Assembly: GCF_009674485.1 (NCBI RefSeq)
Contig: NZ_WKJJ01000006.1
Coordinates: 186,001-250,000 of the forward strand
Length of the DNA stretch: 64,000 bases
Origin: Pseudoduganella rivuli
Lineage (GTDB): Bacteria; Pseudomonadota; Gammaproteobacteria; Burkholderiales; Burkholderiaceae_D
Direction of reading: 5' to 3'
The stretch's first letter is position 1. Each line of letters starts with the position of its first letter. The notes beneath the pieces are model-generated. The model saw nothing but the letters and a program-made list of their open reading frames with translations, did no database searches and was not told where the DNA came from. Shown piece by piece: positions 54,347 to 62,882 of this stretch. Both the position numbers and the translations under genes were made by a program.

Positions 54347-55542
54347 GCCTCCTCCTTCGTGATTCGCTTGCTCGAGATTTCGTTGAAGCGCGCCGTTTGG
54401 GCCGAATTGATGGCCTGTACCGCCGGCGCCACGATGGGACTGTCTTCCGGCGCCTTGACGAAAGCCAGTACGTTCCGCAACAGGCAGCCGCGGCTGCGTT
54501 TTGCAACGTACGACTTGAGGGAATAACGGGCCGAGACGGCGCCGCTTTCGATCATGGTCTGGATCGGACGGTAGAACAGCAAATTGAAATACAGGAACAG
54601 ATTACCGGCCGTGTAGTCGAATCCGCCGAAACGCGAATACCAGATGTTGTTCTCTTCCAGGAAAACCGCGAAGCCAATCGCCCGGCCATCCAACGTCGCG
54701 ACAAACACCCGCAAACTGTCGGGCATGCAGGAGCGCAATTCCTCGTAGTCGGCAACGATTTCTTCCACTGGCGGTGTGCGGCCATACTTGAGCCGCCACT
54801 GCCGCTCCAACGCGGCCAGTTCCGGTCCCAGTACCTCGGCGCCGTGCATTTCGACCTTGACGCCGGCAGCGTCCATGGCCGCCATCTCGTGCTTCACAGT
54901 TCCACGATATTCATTTCGGAACGCAGCTAAATAGTCGTCAAAATTGTTCCACCGGATCGGCATGTAACATTCGGCGTCGAGAATCAGCCGCGCATAGCCG
55001 CGCTCCATCAGCATCTGTTCCAGCAGCGCATCCTCCCCCTCGACAAAATAGAGCCAACTGATGGAACGTGCGCCGTCTTCACGGGCCTGGTGCTCGACCG
55101 CATCGATCAAGCCGCTGCGCGCGTCTGCCGCCTGTTTCTCGTCGAGACCGGCTCGTGTGCTGATGCCGCCATACCGCCCAGGCGCCCCGACCACGAAACC
55201 GGGATTCCATGCGGCGCTGTGCGCGTTCAGCATCGCGCGATGCTGTTCGATCGCGGCCAATTCCTCGGCCGAACCCTGGTATTCGGGCTCGGACAGGCCT
55301 TCGAAGCTGAGCAGTTGCGCGGGCGCATAGCCCGGATGGGCCTTGTCGGTCGCAAGATAACAGGGGGCGGAGGCCAGCGGCTTGCCATCGGCGCCGGAGG
55401 TCAGGATGAAGCGCTCGGCGGCCTTGACAGTGCGGCTCCTGGCGCGCAGCCAACCGCTGCTCAGGTACAGAGAGGGATGGGCAAGCTGATCCCATGTGTC
55501 CGCAACAAGATCGTACGGCGATTTAATGACTTGGTACGTCAT
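54343..55542 (-). CDS. GNAT-fold acyltransferase (FemAB/BioF2-like)
   Basis: The 399-residue protein has an N-terminal domain with PSLYLSSGWLRARSR and a C-terminal GNAT-like domain with LRVFVATLDGRAIGFAVFLEE near 285-305 and IWYSRFGGFDYTAGNLFLYFNLLFY split after it. Proteins of this kind move acyl groups from CoA, ACP or aminoacyl-tRNA onto amines, as in peptidoglycan bridges and some amino-sugar antibiotics. Here it could acylate the aminocyclitol using the operon's ACP-bound chain. The start at 55542 is chosen because the preceding 136 codons have a composition unlike the gene and overlap the next gene antisense. Family name is moderately sure. Confidence 0.7.
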   Translation of the reverse strand: MTYQVIKSPYDLVADTWDQLAHPSLYLSSGWLRARSRTVKAAERFILTSGADGKPLASAPCYLATDKAHPGYAPAQLLSFEGLSEPEYQGSAEELAAIEQHRAMLNAHSAAWNPGFVVGAPGRYGGISTRAGLDEKQAADARSGLIDAVEHQAREDGARSISWLYFVEGEDALLEQMLMERGYARLILDAECYMPIRWNNFDDYLAAFRNEYRGTVKHEMAAMDAAGVKVEMHGAEVLGPELAALERQWRLKYGRTPPVEEIVADYEELRSCMPDSLRVFVATLDGRAIGFAVFLEENNIWYSRFGGFDYTAGNLFLYFNLLFYRPIQTMIESGAVSARYSLKSYVAKRSRGCLLRNVLAFVKAPEDSPIVAPAVQAINSAQTARFNEISSKRITKEEA

Positions 55543-55556
55543 ATCGATATCTTTCG

Positions 55557-56888
55557 TTAAAACCAGGTGTGCGAACGATGCACGTGATAAGGCACGTACT
55601 CGGCAGGAGCGGTCAGCGCGACAGGAAGCACAGGGTTGCCGGTGGCGCGCGCGGGCAGATACATCGTGGCGAAACCACGCGAAACCGATTCGCCGCGCTG
55701 ATTGAAACCTTCCATCGCCACGACGGCGGCGTGATAGACGGTGTTCGAACCCGCTTCCGTGACCTGCTTTTTGTCGATGACACGGCCTTGCACAACCAGG
55801 GCATCGCCATGGAACAAGGGCCGGCCCATCGTCATCGACATCTTCCGGCAAAACCCCTGGTCGCCGGCCCAGTTGCTGAGCAGGCGCTGTGGTATCTGGC
55901 CACGCTGGATCCCGAAGTCGAAAGGCAGCGGTTGTCCGCGATAGCCGCACAGATGGACGTCCTCGTGCTCGTCGCCCGGCGTATATGGCCAGCGCGTCAC
56001 GGGGTGCACGCGTGAATAATCCGGATAGCCTACACCGGCCTTATGATCCCTGTAGGCTGGGGTGAACGAACGGGCCAGCAGCCCGCCGCTGTAACCGCCA
56101 ACAAGGCCCTGGTGCAGTGATTGATAGCTCAACGCATCCGGCAGCGCATACGGTGGCTGATGGATTGCAGGCAGCATGTCGCCAATCGTGACGTCTTCCC
56201 AATACAGCGGCGTCGCGCCCCGGCGCTGTTCGCCGTCGATACCGGCAATAATCTCTGCCATCTCCGCCTCACTGTAGCGGTACGGTTTCCGGTCGTACAG
56301 GAGCGCTTCGCCCAACGCCTCCAGCGGCATGACCCGCGTCGTGCCCATATTCTTCATCGGCACCTGCACCAGTGTCCCGTACGCTTTGGCCAACGGCTTC
56401 TTGCTGGCATCGTAGTACGTGACTTCGCACGCCAGCAGAAAGATGCGTGTGCCGCGCACGCTATGCGGCTCAAGCACTTCACGCAGGGTCTTCGAGGTGG
56501 AAATCTGCATGCCGGGACGAATGACGTCAAAAAATTCCCACACGATCCCGCCAATGAAATTGGCCAGCGGGTAGCCAAATGGCCGGCTCGCGCCATGTTC
56601 CGCGGGATACCGTGCATGCACCAGTATCGGCCCTGGTGCGATCTGGCTGCCGTACAGCGACTGCTTGCCATAGGCGGGATCGGTGAACAGCGGATTGTCG
56701 TCGCCAATCGTGCCGGCATAGCGCCGGATGGTTTCCGCGTCGAGCCGCAGCAAAGAGCGCGTGATCGCCGGGCCGCTGCCATCTACCGGGGCATTCGGAG
56801 CCAGGTCTTCAACGCTTTCCCTGCCAACCATTGCCTTGGTGCGATCAAGAAATTCGTCAACGGCGGATTCAAACTGATGATTATTCAT
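55557..56888 (-). CDS. MaoC-type double-hotdog protein 2
   Basis: The 443-residue protein has an N-terminal MaoC_dehydrat_N domain with IRRYAGTIGDDNPLFTD near residue 58 and a C-terminal hotdog domain (PLFHGDALVVQGRVIDK near 375). In catalytic MaoC hydratases the motif is GDxNPxH; here the His position is Phe, so the canonical Asp-His pair is not visible. The ATG at 56888 is preferred to a TTG nine bases earlier, and overlaps the stop of the sister gene (ATGA). The two paralogues probably form a heteromer that acts on an ACP- or CoA-bound chain. Confidence 0.75.
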   Translation of the reverse strand: MNNHQFESAVDEFLDRTKAMVGRESVEDLAPNAPVDGSGPAITRSLLRLDAETIRRYAGTIGDDNPLFTDPAYGKQSLYGSQIAPGPILVHARYPAEHGASRPFGYPLANFIGGIVWEFFDVIRPGMQISTSKTLREVLEPHSVRGTRIFLLACEVTYYDASKKPLAKAYGTLVQVPMKNMGTTRVMPLEALGEALLYDRKPYRYSEAEMAEIIAGIDGEQRRGATPLYWEDVTIGDMLPAIHQPPYALPDALSYQSLHQGLVGGYSGGLLARSFTPAYRDHKAGVGYPDYSRVHPVTRWPYTPGDEHEDVHLCGYRGQPLPFDFGIQRGQIPQRLLSNWAGDQGFCRKMSMTMGRPLFHGDALVVQGRVIDKKQVTEAGSNTVYHAAVVAMEGFNQRGESVSRGFATMYLPARATGNPVLPVALTAPAEYVPYHVHRSHTWF

Positions 56889-58081
56889 AATGAACAAAAT
56901 TCTTTCTGTACAGGCAATTGAATCGGATGACCTTTTTCAGGCAGGAATACAATCGCCCTGCCCGAAAAGGCCAGCTGTTCCAGTTGGTTGCGTCCCCAAA
57001 TCTCGATTGCAACTGCAAAGTATTCTTTGCTGTCAATTACCTGGATGAATTTGCGCGTTACCTGCCCCCCCATGAACAGCGTGTCGCCGTAAAACACGGG
57101 CTGCTCCAGCGAGACCGAAAGATGCCGCAGGAAGGCATCGTCGCCCATCCAGCGGGTCAGCATCTGCGCTGCCAGGGCCGGCATTATCGCCCCCCGCGTG
57201 CTGGGCGCCGGGAAGCCCACGTCGGCACAGCTCAAGGTGTCTTCCCGCGCTTTGTTGCGCTCGGAAAACTTCCAATCCGTACCGGCATGCGCACGCACAT
57301 TGCCGGGCTGCTCCAGCAGTTGTCGGTAACGCAGGTTGCCGGCGGGCGCGGAACGGCCTTCCGCTACCATCCAGGTGATGAGCTCCGACCAGGTTACCGG
57401 GCCGCGGACCATCGATGGCAGCCGGTCGCCAACCGACACCGACGAGTGCCAGCGCGGTTCCGGGCCGCGTATTGCTGGCTCGGCAGCCAGGCAGGCCTCG
57501 ATGTGCGCGATCTCGGCATCGCTGTAGCGATGGATCGTGCGGTCGGCGATCAATTCCTTGCCGAGCTGTAGCGGCTGCACGCGGACCACGCCGGTCGCTG
57601 TCGCGACAGGGTGGCCGCCGGTGCGATACGCGGCCCGGGTCGTGAGGTCGACTGTCGCGCGGTCGCGCACCAGCGGTCCCGGTTCCGCGGCGGTGAGTGC
57701 GGCATGGGCGTCGACTTGCTGGCCGAGCCTGATATGGTCGTTCCACCACAGGTCGACGCGGTTGAGCAGCTCGACGGCGTCATACTGCTTCTGGTACAGC
57801 GCGCCGACCGATTCGGGCACTAACACGCCGAGCACGAATCCCGGCGGCGCCAGCGGACCGCACCACCACGATTGGGCCGCATGCTGGAAATCCGCATACA
57901 GCGGATTGTCGTCGCCGGTGGCGGCAAGGTGCCTGGAGATACTGGTCCAGTCCGCAATGCCCGTACCACGGCCAATATCCGCGGCAGAGCAGCCCAGCTG
58001 TTCACGACTGGCAGTGAGCAAATCTTTCATCTGTGCCTCGAAATCGGGGCACGCGCCTTGGGTAGTCATTGCTTCTTCCAT
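56885..58081 (-). CDS. MaoC-type double-hotdog protein 1
   Basis: The 398-residue paralogue of the downstream gene has SRHLAATGDDNPLYADF near residue 50 (Tyr at the catalytic His position) and a C-terminal hotdog with PVFYGDTLFMGGQVTRKF near 345. It may be a dehydratase/hydratase or a structural partner lacking activity, as with the HadA/HadC subunits. A GAGAAAG ribosome-binding site is 8 bases before the ATG at 58081; an in-frame ATG at 58069 also has one. Confidence 0.75.
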   Translation of the reverse strand: MEEAMTTQGACPDFEAQMKDLLTASREQLGCSAADIGRGTGIADWTSISRHLAATGDDNPLYADFQHAAQSWWCGPLAPPGFVLGVLVPESVGALYQKQYDAVELLNRVDLWWNDHIRLGQQVDAHAALTAAEPGPLVRDRATVDLTTRAAYRTGGHPVATATGVVRVQPLQLGKELIADRTIHRYSDAEIAHIEACLAAEPAIRGPEPRWHSSVSVGDRLPSMVRGPVTWSELITWMVAEGRSAPAGNLRYRQLLEQPGNVRAHAGTDWKFSERNKAREDTLSCADVGFPAPSTRGAIMPALAAQMLTRWMGDDAFLRHLSVSLEQPVFYGDTLFMGGQVTRKFIQVIDSKEYFAVAIEIWGRNQLEQLAFSGRAIVFLPEKGHPIQLPVQKEFCSL

Positions 58082-58099
58082 GATTGTTGCTTTCTCGCG

Positions 58100-59647
58100 C
58101 TAGGTAGCGGCCAGTGCCCGCTTATCGATTTTTCCGTTTGGAGTCTTGGGTAATTGCTCATGAATAACAATTTTGTAGGGAACCAGATGGCTTTCGAGCC
58201 GCGCCTGGCAAAACTGCTGCAAGCCGCGCGCATCGAGCGATATGCCTGGCCGGGGCGACACGTGCGCCCATACGGCATCACCGAGAATGGTATGAGGCAC
58301 CCCGACAACCGCCACGTCGAGTACGCCAGGCGCCTCCAGCAAGCGATCCTCGACTTCGCGCGGCGACACCTTTTCCCCGCGCGATTTGATGATCTCGTCA
58401 CTTCTGCCCACGAAATACAGAAATCCCTCGGCGTCCTGCCGGAACAGGTCGCCTGTGGCGAGTATCCGCTCCCAAGGCCAGCGCCCGGGGCGCAGGCGTT
58501 TGGCGCTGCGTTCGGGATCGTTCCAATACCCTTGCATGACATGTGGTCCCCGCACCATCAGCTCACCGACTTCACCCGGTGCAACCCGGCGGCCCGTATC
58601 ATCCTCGATCCAGACTTCGGTGCCAGGAATGGCAATGCCGACAGAATCGGGTTTTCGATCGATTTCGGCAGGCGGCAGGTAGCAGACACGCTTGCATTCG
58701 GTCTGGCCGTACATCGCGTACAGGCTGGCGTCCGGCATCAACGTGCGCAGGGCCTGGATGGTGCTGCGGTGTAGCGCGGCCCCCGTGTTGGTGAGGAATC
58801 GCAGCGCACTCCAGTCGTATTCGTCGAGGGCGGGGAGCGACAACAGGACTTGAAACAGCGTCGGAACGCCGGGCAGCCCGGTAATCCCGTGCGTCGTAAT
58901 CGTGCGCACCAGTGTCCCCGGGAAGCCGATGCCCGGCTCCAGAAACAGGCTGGCGCCTACATGCACGCAAAGCAACAGCTGATACAGGCCATAATCGAAC
59001 GACAAGGGCAGCACCGACAAGATACGGTCGTCCGCCGTCATCCGCAGGTACGTGGAAATGGAGGACGATGCGAACACCATATTCTGGTGCGTCATCGTCA
59101 CGCCCTTGGGCACTCCGGTAGAGCCGGATGTGTAGATGATGGCGGCCAGATCCACCGCCAGCGGCGCCGGCCCGATCGCACCGTCCTGCTCGAGCAAACG
59201 GTCAAAGCTCAGCATATTGCCGGGCACTTCGTTGCCGGTGACGATCACGCGCAGGCCGGGCTGCGCAGTCATGGCCGGTGCAAGCATGTCCGCAATCGAT
59301 GCCGTGCCGATGAGGGCCGAGGCGGCACAGTTTGCCAGGATCGCGGCAAGTTTATCGGCCTTGATCGTGGGATTTAATGGCACAAACGCGCCGCCGGCAA
59401 GCAGGACGCCGTAAATGGCGATGGTGGCTTCGATCCCGTTCGGCAAGGCGATCGCGACCCGGTCGCCACGTTCGACGCCAGACGCCAGCAGGCCAACGGC
59501 AAACCTTCGGGCAAGGTCTTCGAATTCCCGATAGCTGAGCGATCGGCCGCTGGTCCATATCGCAAGGTGGTCGGGCCGTTCTGCCACATTGCGCCGCAGG
59601 GCGCAGGTGAGCGAACCCAGTTCAGATTGTGCGTGCACGTTGTACAT
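58100..59647 (-). CDS. Acyl-CoA synthetase/AMP-dependent acyl-ACP ligase
   Basis: The 515-residue adenylate-forming enzyme has the P-loop IIYTSGSTGVPKGVTMTH near residue 170, the A5 motif YAMYGQTE near 325, the hinge TGDLFRQDAEGFLYFVGR near 405 and the catalytic C-terminal lysine in KTPNGKIDKRAL. It activates a carboxylic acid as the adenylate and probably loads it onto the adjacent acyl carrier protein, whose gene overlaps its start by 26 bases. The acid cannot be told from sequence by eye. Confidence 0.85.
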   Translation of the reverse strand: MYNVHAQSELGSLTCALRRNVAERPDHLAIWTSGRSLSYREFEDLARRFAVGLLASGVERGDRVAIALPNGIEATIAIYGVLLAGGAFVPLNPTIKADKLAAILANCAASALIGTASIADMLAPAMTAQPGLRVIVTGNEVPGNMLSFDRLLEQDGAIGPAPLAVDLAAIIYTSGSTGVPKGVTMTHQNMVFASSSISTYLRMTADDRILSVLPLSFDYGLYQLLLCVHVGASLFLEPGIGFPGTLVRTITTHGITGLPGVPTLFQVLLSLPALDEYDWSALRFLTNTGAALHRSTIQALRTLMPDASLYAMYGQTECKRVCYLPPAEIDRKPDSVGIAIPGTEVWIEDDTGRRVAPGEVGELMVRGPHVMQGYWNDPERSAKRLRPGRWPWERILATGDLFRQDAEGFLYFVGRSDEIIKSRGEKVSPREVEDRLLEAPGVLDVAVVGVPHTILGDAVWAHVSPRPGISLDARGLQQFCQARLESHLVPYKIVIHEQLPKTPNGKIDKRALAAT

Positions 59648-59906
59648 AGTCTGCGATCGCGGAAATTGAACCGAAATTCTCAGGTATCACATCGGTCGCC
59701 CGTATGGCAGCGCCGTAACGGTGTTCCAACTCGGCGATGAGCTCAGTGAACGCGAGCGAGTCGAGTATGCCGGTCTCCAACAAATCATCCGTATCCGCGA
59801 TGTCGCTGGACTGGCGCAAACGCATGAAGCTGGCGCAAATATATTCGCGGATTTCATTGCGCACTTCCTGTATGGACGCCCCAATGGTTGAATTGTGATG
59901 CTTCAC
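59622..59906 (-). CDS. Acyl carrier protein
   Basis: The 94-residue protein has the carrier motif ETGILDSLAFTELIAELE near residues 44-61, with the phosphopantetheine-accepting serine in LDSL. A free-standing ACP next to an AMP-ligase and a GNAT-like transferase suggests a covalent acyl intermediate, comparable to BtrI in butirosin side-chain assembly. A GGGG-AAA ribosome-binding site precedes the ATG. Confidence 0.85.
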   Translation of the reverse strand: MKHHNSTIGASIQEVRNEIREYICASFMRLRQSSDIADTDDLLETGILDSLAFTELIAELEHRYGAAIRATDVIPENFGSISAIADYVQRARTI

Positions 59907-59950
59907 GATTTTTCCCCTTCAGATGTTGATTGTGAACTGACGTCGCCTTG

Positions 59951-61354
59951 TCAATATCGCGTCGAGTAATGCAGGAACTCTTTGCTTTCATCCAGGCTCC
60001 GGAATTCCCGCACGTCAGATTTCTTGATGCTCAGATACAGCAGGTGACGAAGCGGACCAAGGACGGACCGGAAAAACGCGCTGTGGTCCAGCATTTCCAA
60101 TGCTTCCTCGAACTTGGACGGTAACGTGTGGATCCCCTGCATACGCAACTCTGCGCCCGTCAGCCGGTTCGGGTCTTGCGTCAAGGCCGCGCCCGGGTCC
60201 ATGCCATTGCGGATGCCATCGAGCCCGGCAAACAACAAGGCGCCCAGCGCGATATAAGGATTTGCCGTGCTGTCACAGGGCTTGAACTCGATGTTGGTCG
60301 ACGCAGCCGCCCTGCCCCGCAAAGCCGAAGGAATGCGTACGGCCGCCTCCCGATTGTCCGGGCCGTAGCTGGCGAATGCGCCGGACCACATTCCCGGCTG
60401 TAGCCGCCGGTAGCTGTTGACACTGGGGCAGGTCAATGCGGTCAGGGCCGGCGCATGCGCCAGCAATCCGCCAATGAAGTGATAGCCGAGCTGCGATAAA
60501 CCGTACTGGTCGTGCGGATCATGGAAAGCATTCACGCCATCCCGCCACAGCGACAGGTGGACATGGTTGCCATTGCCGCGAAAGCCTTTTTGGGGGATCG
60601 GCGCAAACGATGCCCAGTGACCATCGCGCATTGCCATGCCGCGCGTGATCGCGCGCTGCCAGACGTAGGTGTCCGCAGCTTTCAGCGCATCGGCATGGCG
60701 GCAAGTGAGTTCGTGCTGACCGGCGCCAAACTCGGGGTGATATATCTCGACGTCGACGCCCTGTTGTATTAATGCCCTGGTCAATCCGATCGTGAAATCA
60801 TTGGCGATATCAAACCCGACGTTGTCGAAGCAAAGGCTATCGTCAAACAGTTCGGCGCCGTTTGCCGTCGGCTGGCTGCGGAACAGCGTGAACTCCGGCT
60901 CGAATGCCGCGACCGGGTCGAAACCCATTTCCCGGGCGGCGCTGATGGCATCCTTGAGGAATTGACGCGGGCATGCCTCCCAGGCCTGGCCGCCGAGATC
61001 GACCAGGTCACACAGCATGGCCGCCGACCCGGGAGCGTGCGGCAGCGTAATGAACGTATCGGGGTCCGGTATCATCCGGACCTCGCCAACGGCGCCGTAT
61101 CCTTCGAACGGTACAATCCGGTCAAACGCATTGGCAGCCTGCCGGCACTTCGCCAGGCCGATGCCTGAAACGATGCGCTCGCTCAAGTACCGGCGGCTGA
61201 CGGCCTTCCCTCTGCTGATCCCATTGTGATCGACCCAGATGAAACGGATCAGCTGGATATCGCTTGCCGCCATCTTGTCGAGTATATGGCTTGGCAACCC
61301 GGCCAGACAGTCGGCCGCCATCGGGTCATCGACACCGAACGGTTGCGCAATCAA
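59951..61354 (-). CDS. Glutamine-synthetase-like gamma-glutamyl ligase
   Basis: The 467-residue protein has the GS core: IRFIWVDHNGISRGKAV near residue 35, AAFEPEFTLF near 147, GNGNHVHLSLW near 255, NSYRRLQPGMWSGAFASYG near 305 and NIEFKPCDSTANPYIALGA near 348. Its length and variant motifs place it with the PuuA/GlnT-like enzymes that attach glutamate to amines rather than with housekeeping GlnA. A role in gamma-glutamylating or amidating an amino-cyclitol or acyl intermediate is inferred from context. The start is a TTG overlapping the upstream stop (TTGA) with GAGGGC before it; the next ATG at 61321 lacks a ribosome-binding site. Confidence 0.8.
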   Translation of the reverse strand: MIAQPFGVDDPMAADCLAGLPSHILDKMAASDIQLIRFIWVDHNGISRGKAVSRRYLSERIVSGIGLAKCRQAANAFDRIVPFEGYGAVGEVRMIPDPDTFITLPHAPGSAAMLCDLVDLGGQAWEACPRQFLKDAISAAREMGFDPVAAFEPEFTLFRSQPTANGAELFDDSLCFDNVGFDIANDFTIGLTRALIQQGVDVEIYHPEFGAGQHELTCRHADALKAADTYVWQRAITRGMAMRDGHWASFAPIPQKGFRGNGNHVHLSLWRDGVNAFHDPHDQYGLSQLGYHFIGGLLAHAPALTALTCPSVNSYRRLQPGMWSGAFASYGPDNREAAVRIPSALRGRAAASTNIEFKPCDSTANPYIALGALLFAGLDGIRNGMDPGAALTQDPNRLTGAELRMQGIHTLPSKFEEALEMLDHSAFFRSVLGPLRHLLYLSIKKSDVREFRSLDESKEFLHYSTRY

Positions 61355-62151
61355 AGCAGCCCTCGAACGGTTCCGCCATCCACGCCCCAGATACTTCCCG
61401 TCACGAAGGATGCAGCGTCAGAGGCCATGAACGTAATCACCGAAGCCACCTCCTCCGGTGTGCCAAGCCGGCCCAATGGCATTTGGCGCTTGCTCAACTC
61501 ATATTCGACCGCGGCTTTGGCGTCCTGGCCGTGGACCGTGCCCAGCGTGTCAGCAAACCCGCCAGGCCTGGTCCATAGTGGTGTCCATACCGGTCCCGGA
61601 GCAACGGCGTTGACGCGCACAGCCGGCCCTTCATGTAATGCCAGGCTCTTGGTCAAACTGAGCAGTGCCGCCTTGGATACCTGATAGTCCGGCTGCGCGG
61701 CTTCCGGCTGGCGCGCAAGGTCGGACGCGTTGGTGATGATGACGCCGCGTCCATTGCGGCGCATCGCCGGCAGGGTTGCCCGGATTGCCCGGACGGCGCT
61801 CATGAAATTGATCTCGAACGTGGCCAGCCAGTCTTCATCCCGCAGGTCGTCGAACCGGCGCGCAAAGCATTGACCGACGTTATTGACCAACACGTCGATG
61901 ACGCCGCCATACGTTTCCAGCGTTGATTCGACCGCGAGCCGCACGCCTTCCGCTCCCGCGAGATCGGCGGCCGTGACCATGACTTCGGTATGGGCCGAGA
62001 GTTCCTCTTTCGCTTTGGCCAATCCTTCGGCATCGCGGTCGACCAGCGACAGCCTGGCGCCTTCGGCGGCGAAACTGCGGGCGGTCGCCAGTCCGATGCC
62101 GCTTGCGGCGCCCGTGATCAGGACGACTTTATCGTTGAGATTGAGGTTCAT
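61351..62151 (-). CDS. Short-chain dehydrogenase of the cluster
   Basis: The 266-residue classical SDR has TGAASGIGLA near residue 13, NNVGQ near 90, ITNASD near 138 and the catalytic YQVSK near 154. In 2-deoxystreptamine pathways an oxidation of 2-deoxy-scyllo-inosamine is needed before the second transamination (BtrN radical SAM in Bacillus, NeoA-type dehydrogenase in Streptomyces). This NAD(P)-dependent SDR could fill that step, though it belongs to a different family from both. Coupled by overlaps to the cupin and ligase genes. Confidence 0.82.
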   Translation of the reverse strand: MNLNLNDKVVLITGAASGIGLATARSFAAEGARLSLVDRDAEGLAKAKEELSAHTEVMVTAADLAGAEGVRLAVESTLETYGGVIDVLVNNVGQCFARRFDDLRDEDWLATFEINFMSAVRAIRATLPAMRRNGRGVIITNASDLARQPEAAQPDYQVSKAALLSLTKSLALHEGPAVRVNAVAPGPVWTPLWTRPGGFADTLGTVHGQDAKAAVEYELSKRQMPLGRLGTPEEVASVITFMASDAASFVTGSIWGVDGGTVRGLL

Positions 62152-62870
62152 GCCGCCGCCACTTCGGTAATGATCAATCGTAATGGCTCATTGCTGGCGG
62201 CATTGCTGATGCGCCGCTGAGTGCCGGGAGGAAGGGCGACCGACAAACCATCCTTGCCTTGATAGTGCCACTGGTCCGAAACGTGGATCGACGCGCTGCC
62301 GTTCAATACATGGACCACTTCCGAGTTCGTCGTGACGGCGTCGTCATGCGACTGCGCCGCTATTTCCAACAGCCGGAAACGGCGCCAGTCGCCGGTGAAG
62401 TATGGTTTGAGATCGACATCGGTCGAGCCGTTGTTGGCGGCCAGGCCCGGCAAATGAACGAGTGCGGGTTGGAGCCCGCCGCCTTCGCCAGGGAAGACTT
62501 CCACGACAAAAAAGCGTACTTCTTCGTCGGACCGGTTCTCGATCCCGTGCGCGGTGCCGATTGGCGCCGTAATGAGGTCGCCAGCGGAGCAAGGGATGAC
62601 TTCACCATTAATCTTCATCAGCGCCTGGCCGGAAATGATGTAGTAGATCTCCTCGGTGCGGACATGCACGTGCTCGCCAATCGACGCGCCCGGCTCGATG
62701 ACCACGTACTCGACGCAATTCCAATGTCCTTCAAGATGCATGCCATTCATCAGCATCTTCCAGCGGCAGACGCCTTCGCCGCCGATCTGACCCAACGTGG
62801 TCGCCAACCCGGCCGTGTCATTCGAGATCGGCCCGAACCGGCGGCGTTCGCCATTCACAACAGTACCCAT
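62148..62870 (-). CDS. Bicupin protein
   Basis: The 240-residue protein has a first cupin with metal-site residues in IGEHVHVRTEEIYYIISG near 64-81 (His-x-His, Glu) and PIGTAHGIENRS near 103, and a degenerate second cupin near 165-235 (SEVVHVLNGSASIHVSD). It could be an isomerase/epimerase, dioxygenase or ligand-binding protein. It lies between the cyclase and SDR genes, overlapping the latter by ATGA, so it may act on the early cyclitol. Confidence 0.78.
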   Translation of the reverse strand: MGTVVNGERRRFGPISNDTAGLATTLGQIGGEGVCRWKMLMNGMHLEGHWNCVEYVVIEPGASIGEHVHVRTEEIYYIISGQALMKINGEVIPCSAGDLITAPIGTAHGIENRSDEEVRFFVVEVFPGEGGGLQPALVHLPGLAANNGSTDVDLKPYFTGDWRRFRLLEIAAQSHDDAVTTNSEVVHVLNGSASIHVSDQWHYQGKDGLSVALPPGTQRRISNAASNEPLRLIITEVAAA

Positions 62871-62882
62871 CAGATTGCTCCT

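Noticed and set aside
59951..61354. Annotation as housekeeping glutamine synthetase glnA
   Set aside because: Motifs and length differ from GlnA and the gene is embedded in a biosynthetic operon; it fits the amine gamma-glutamyl ligase group better.
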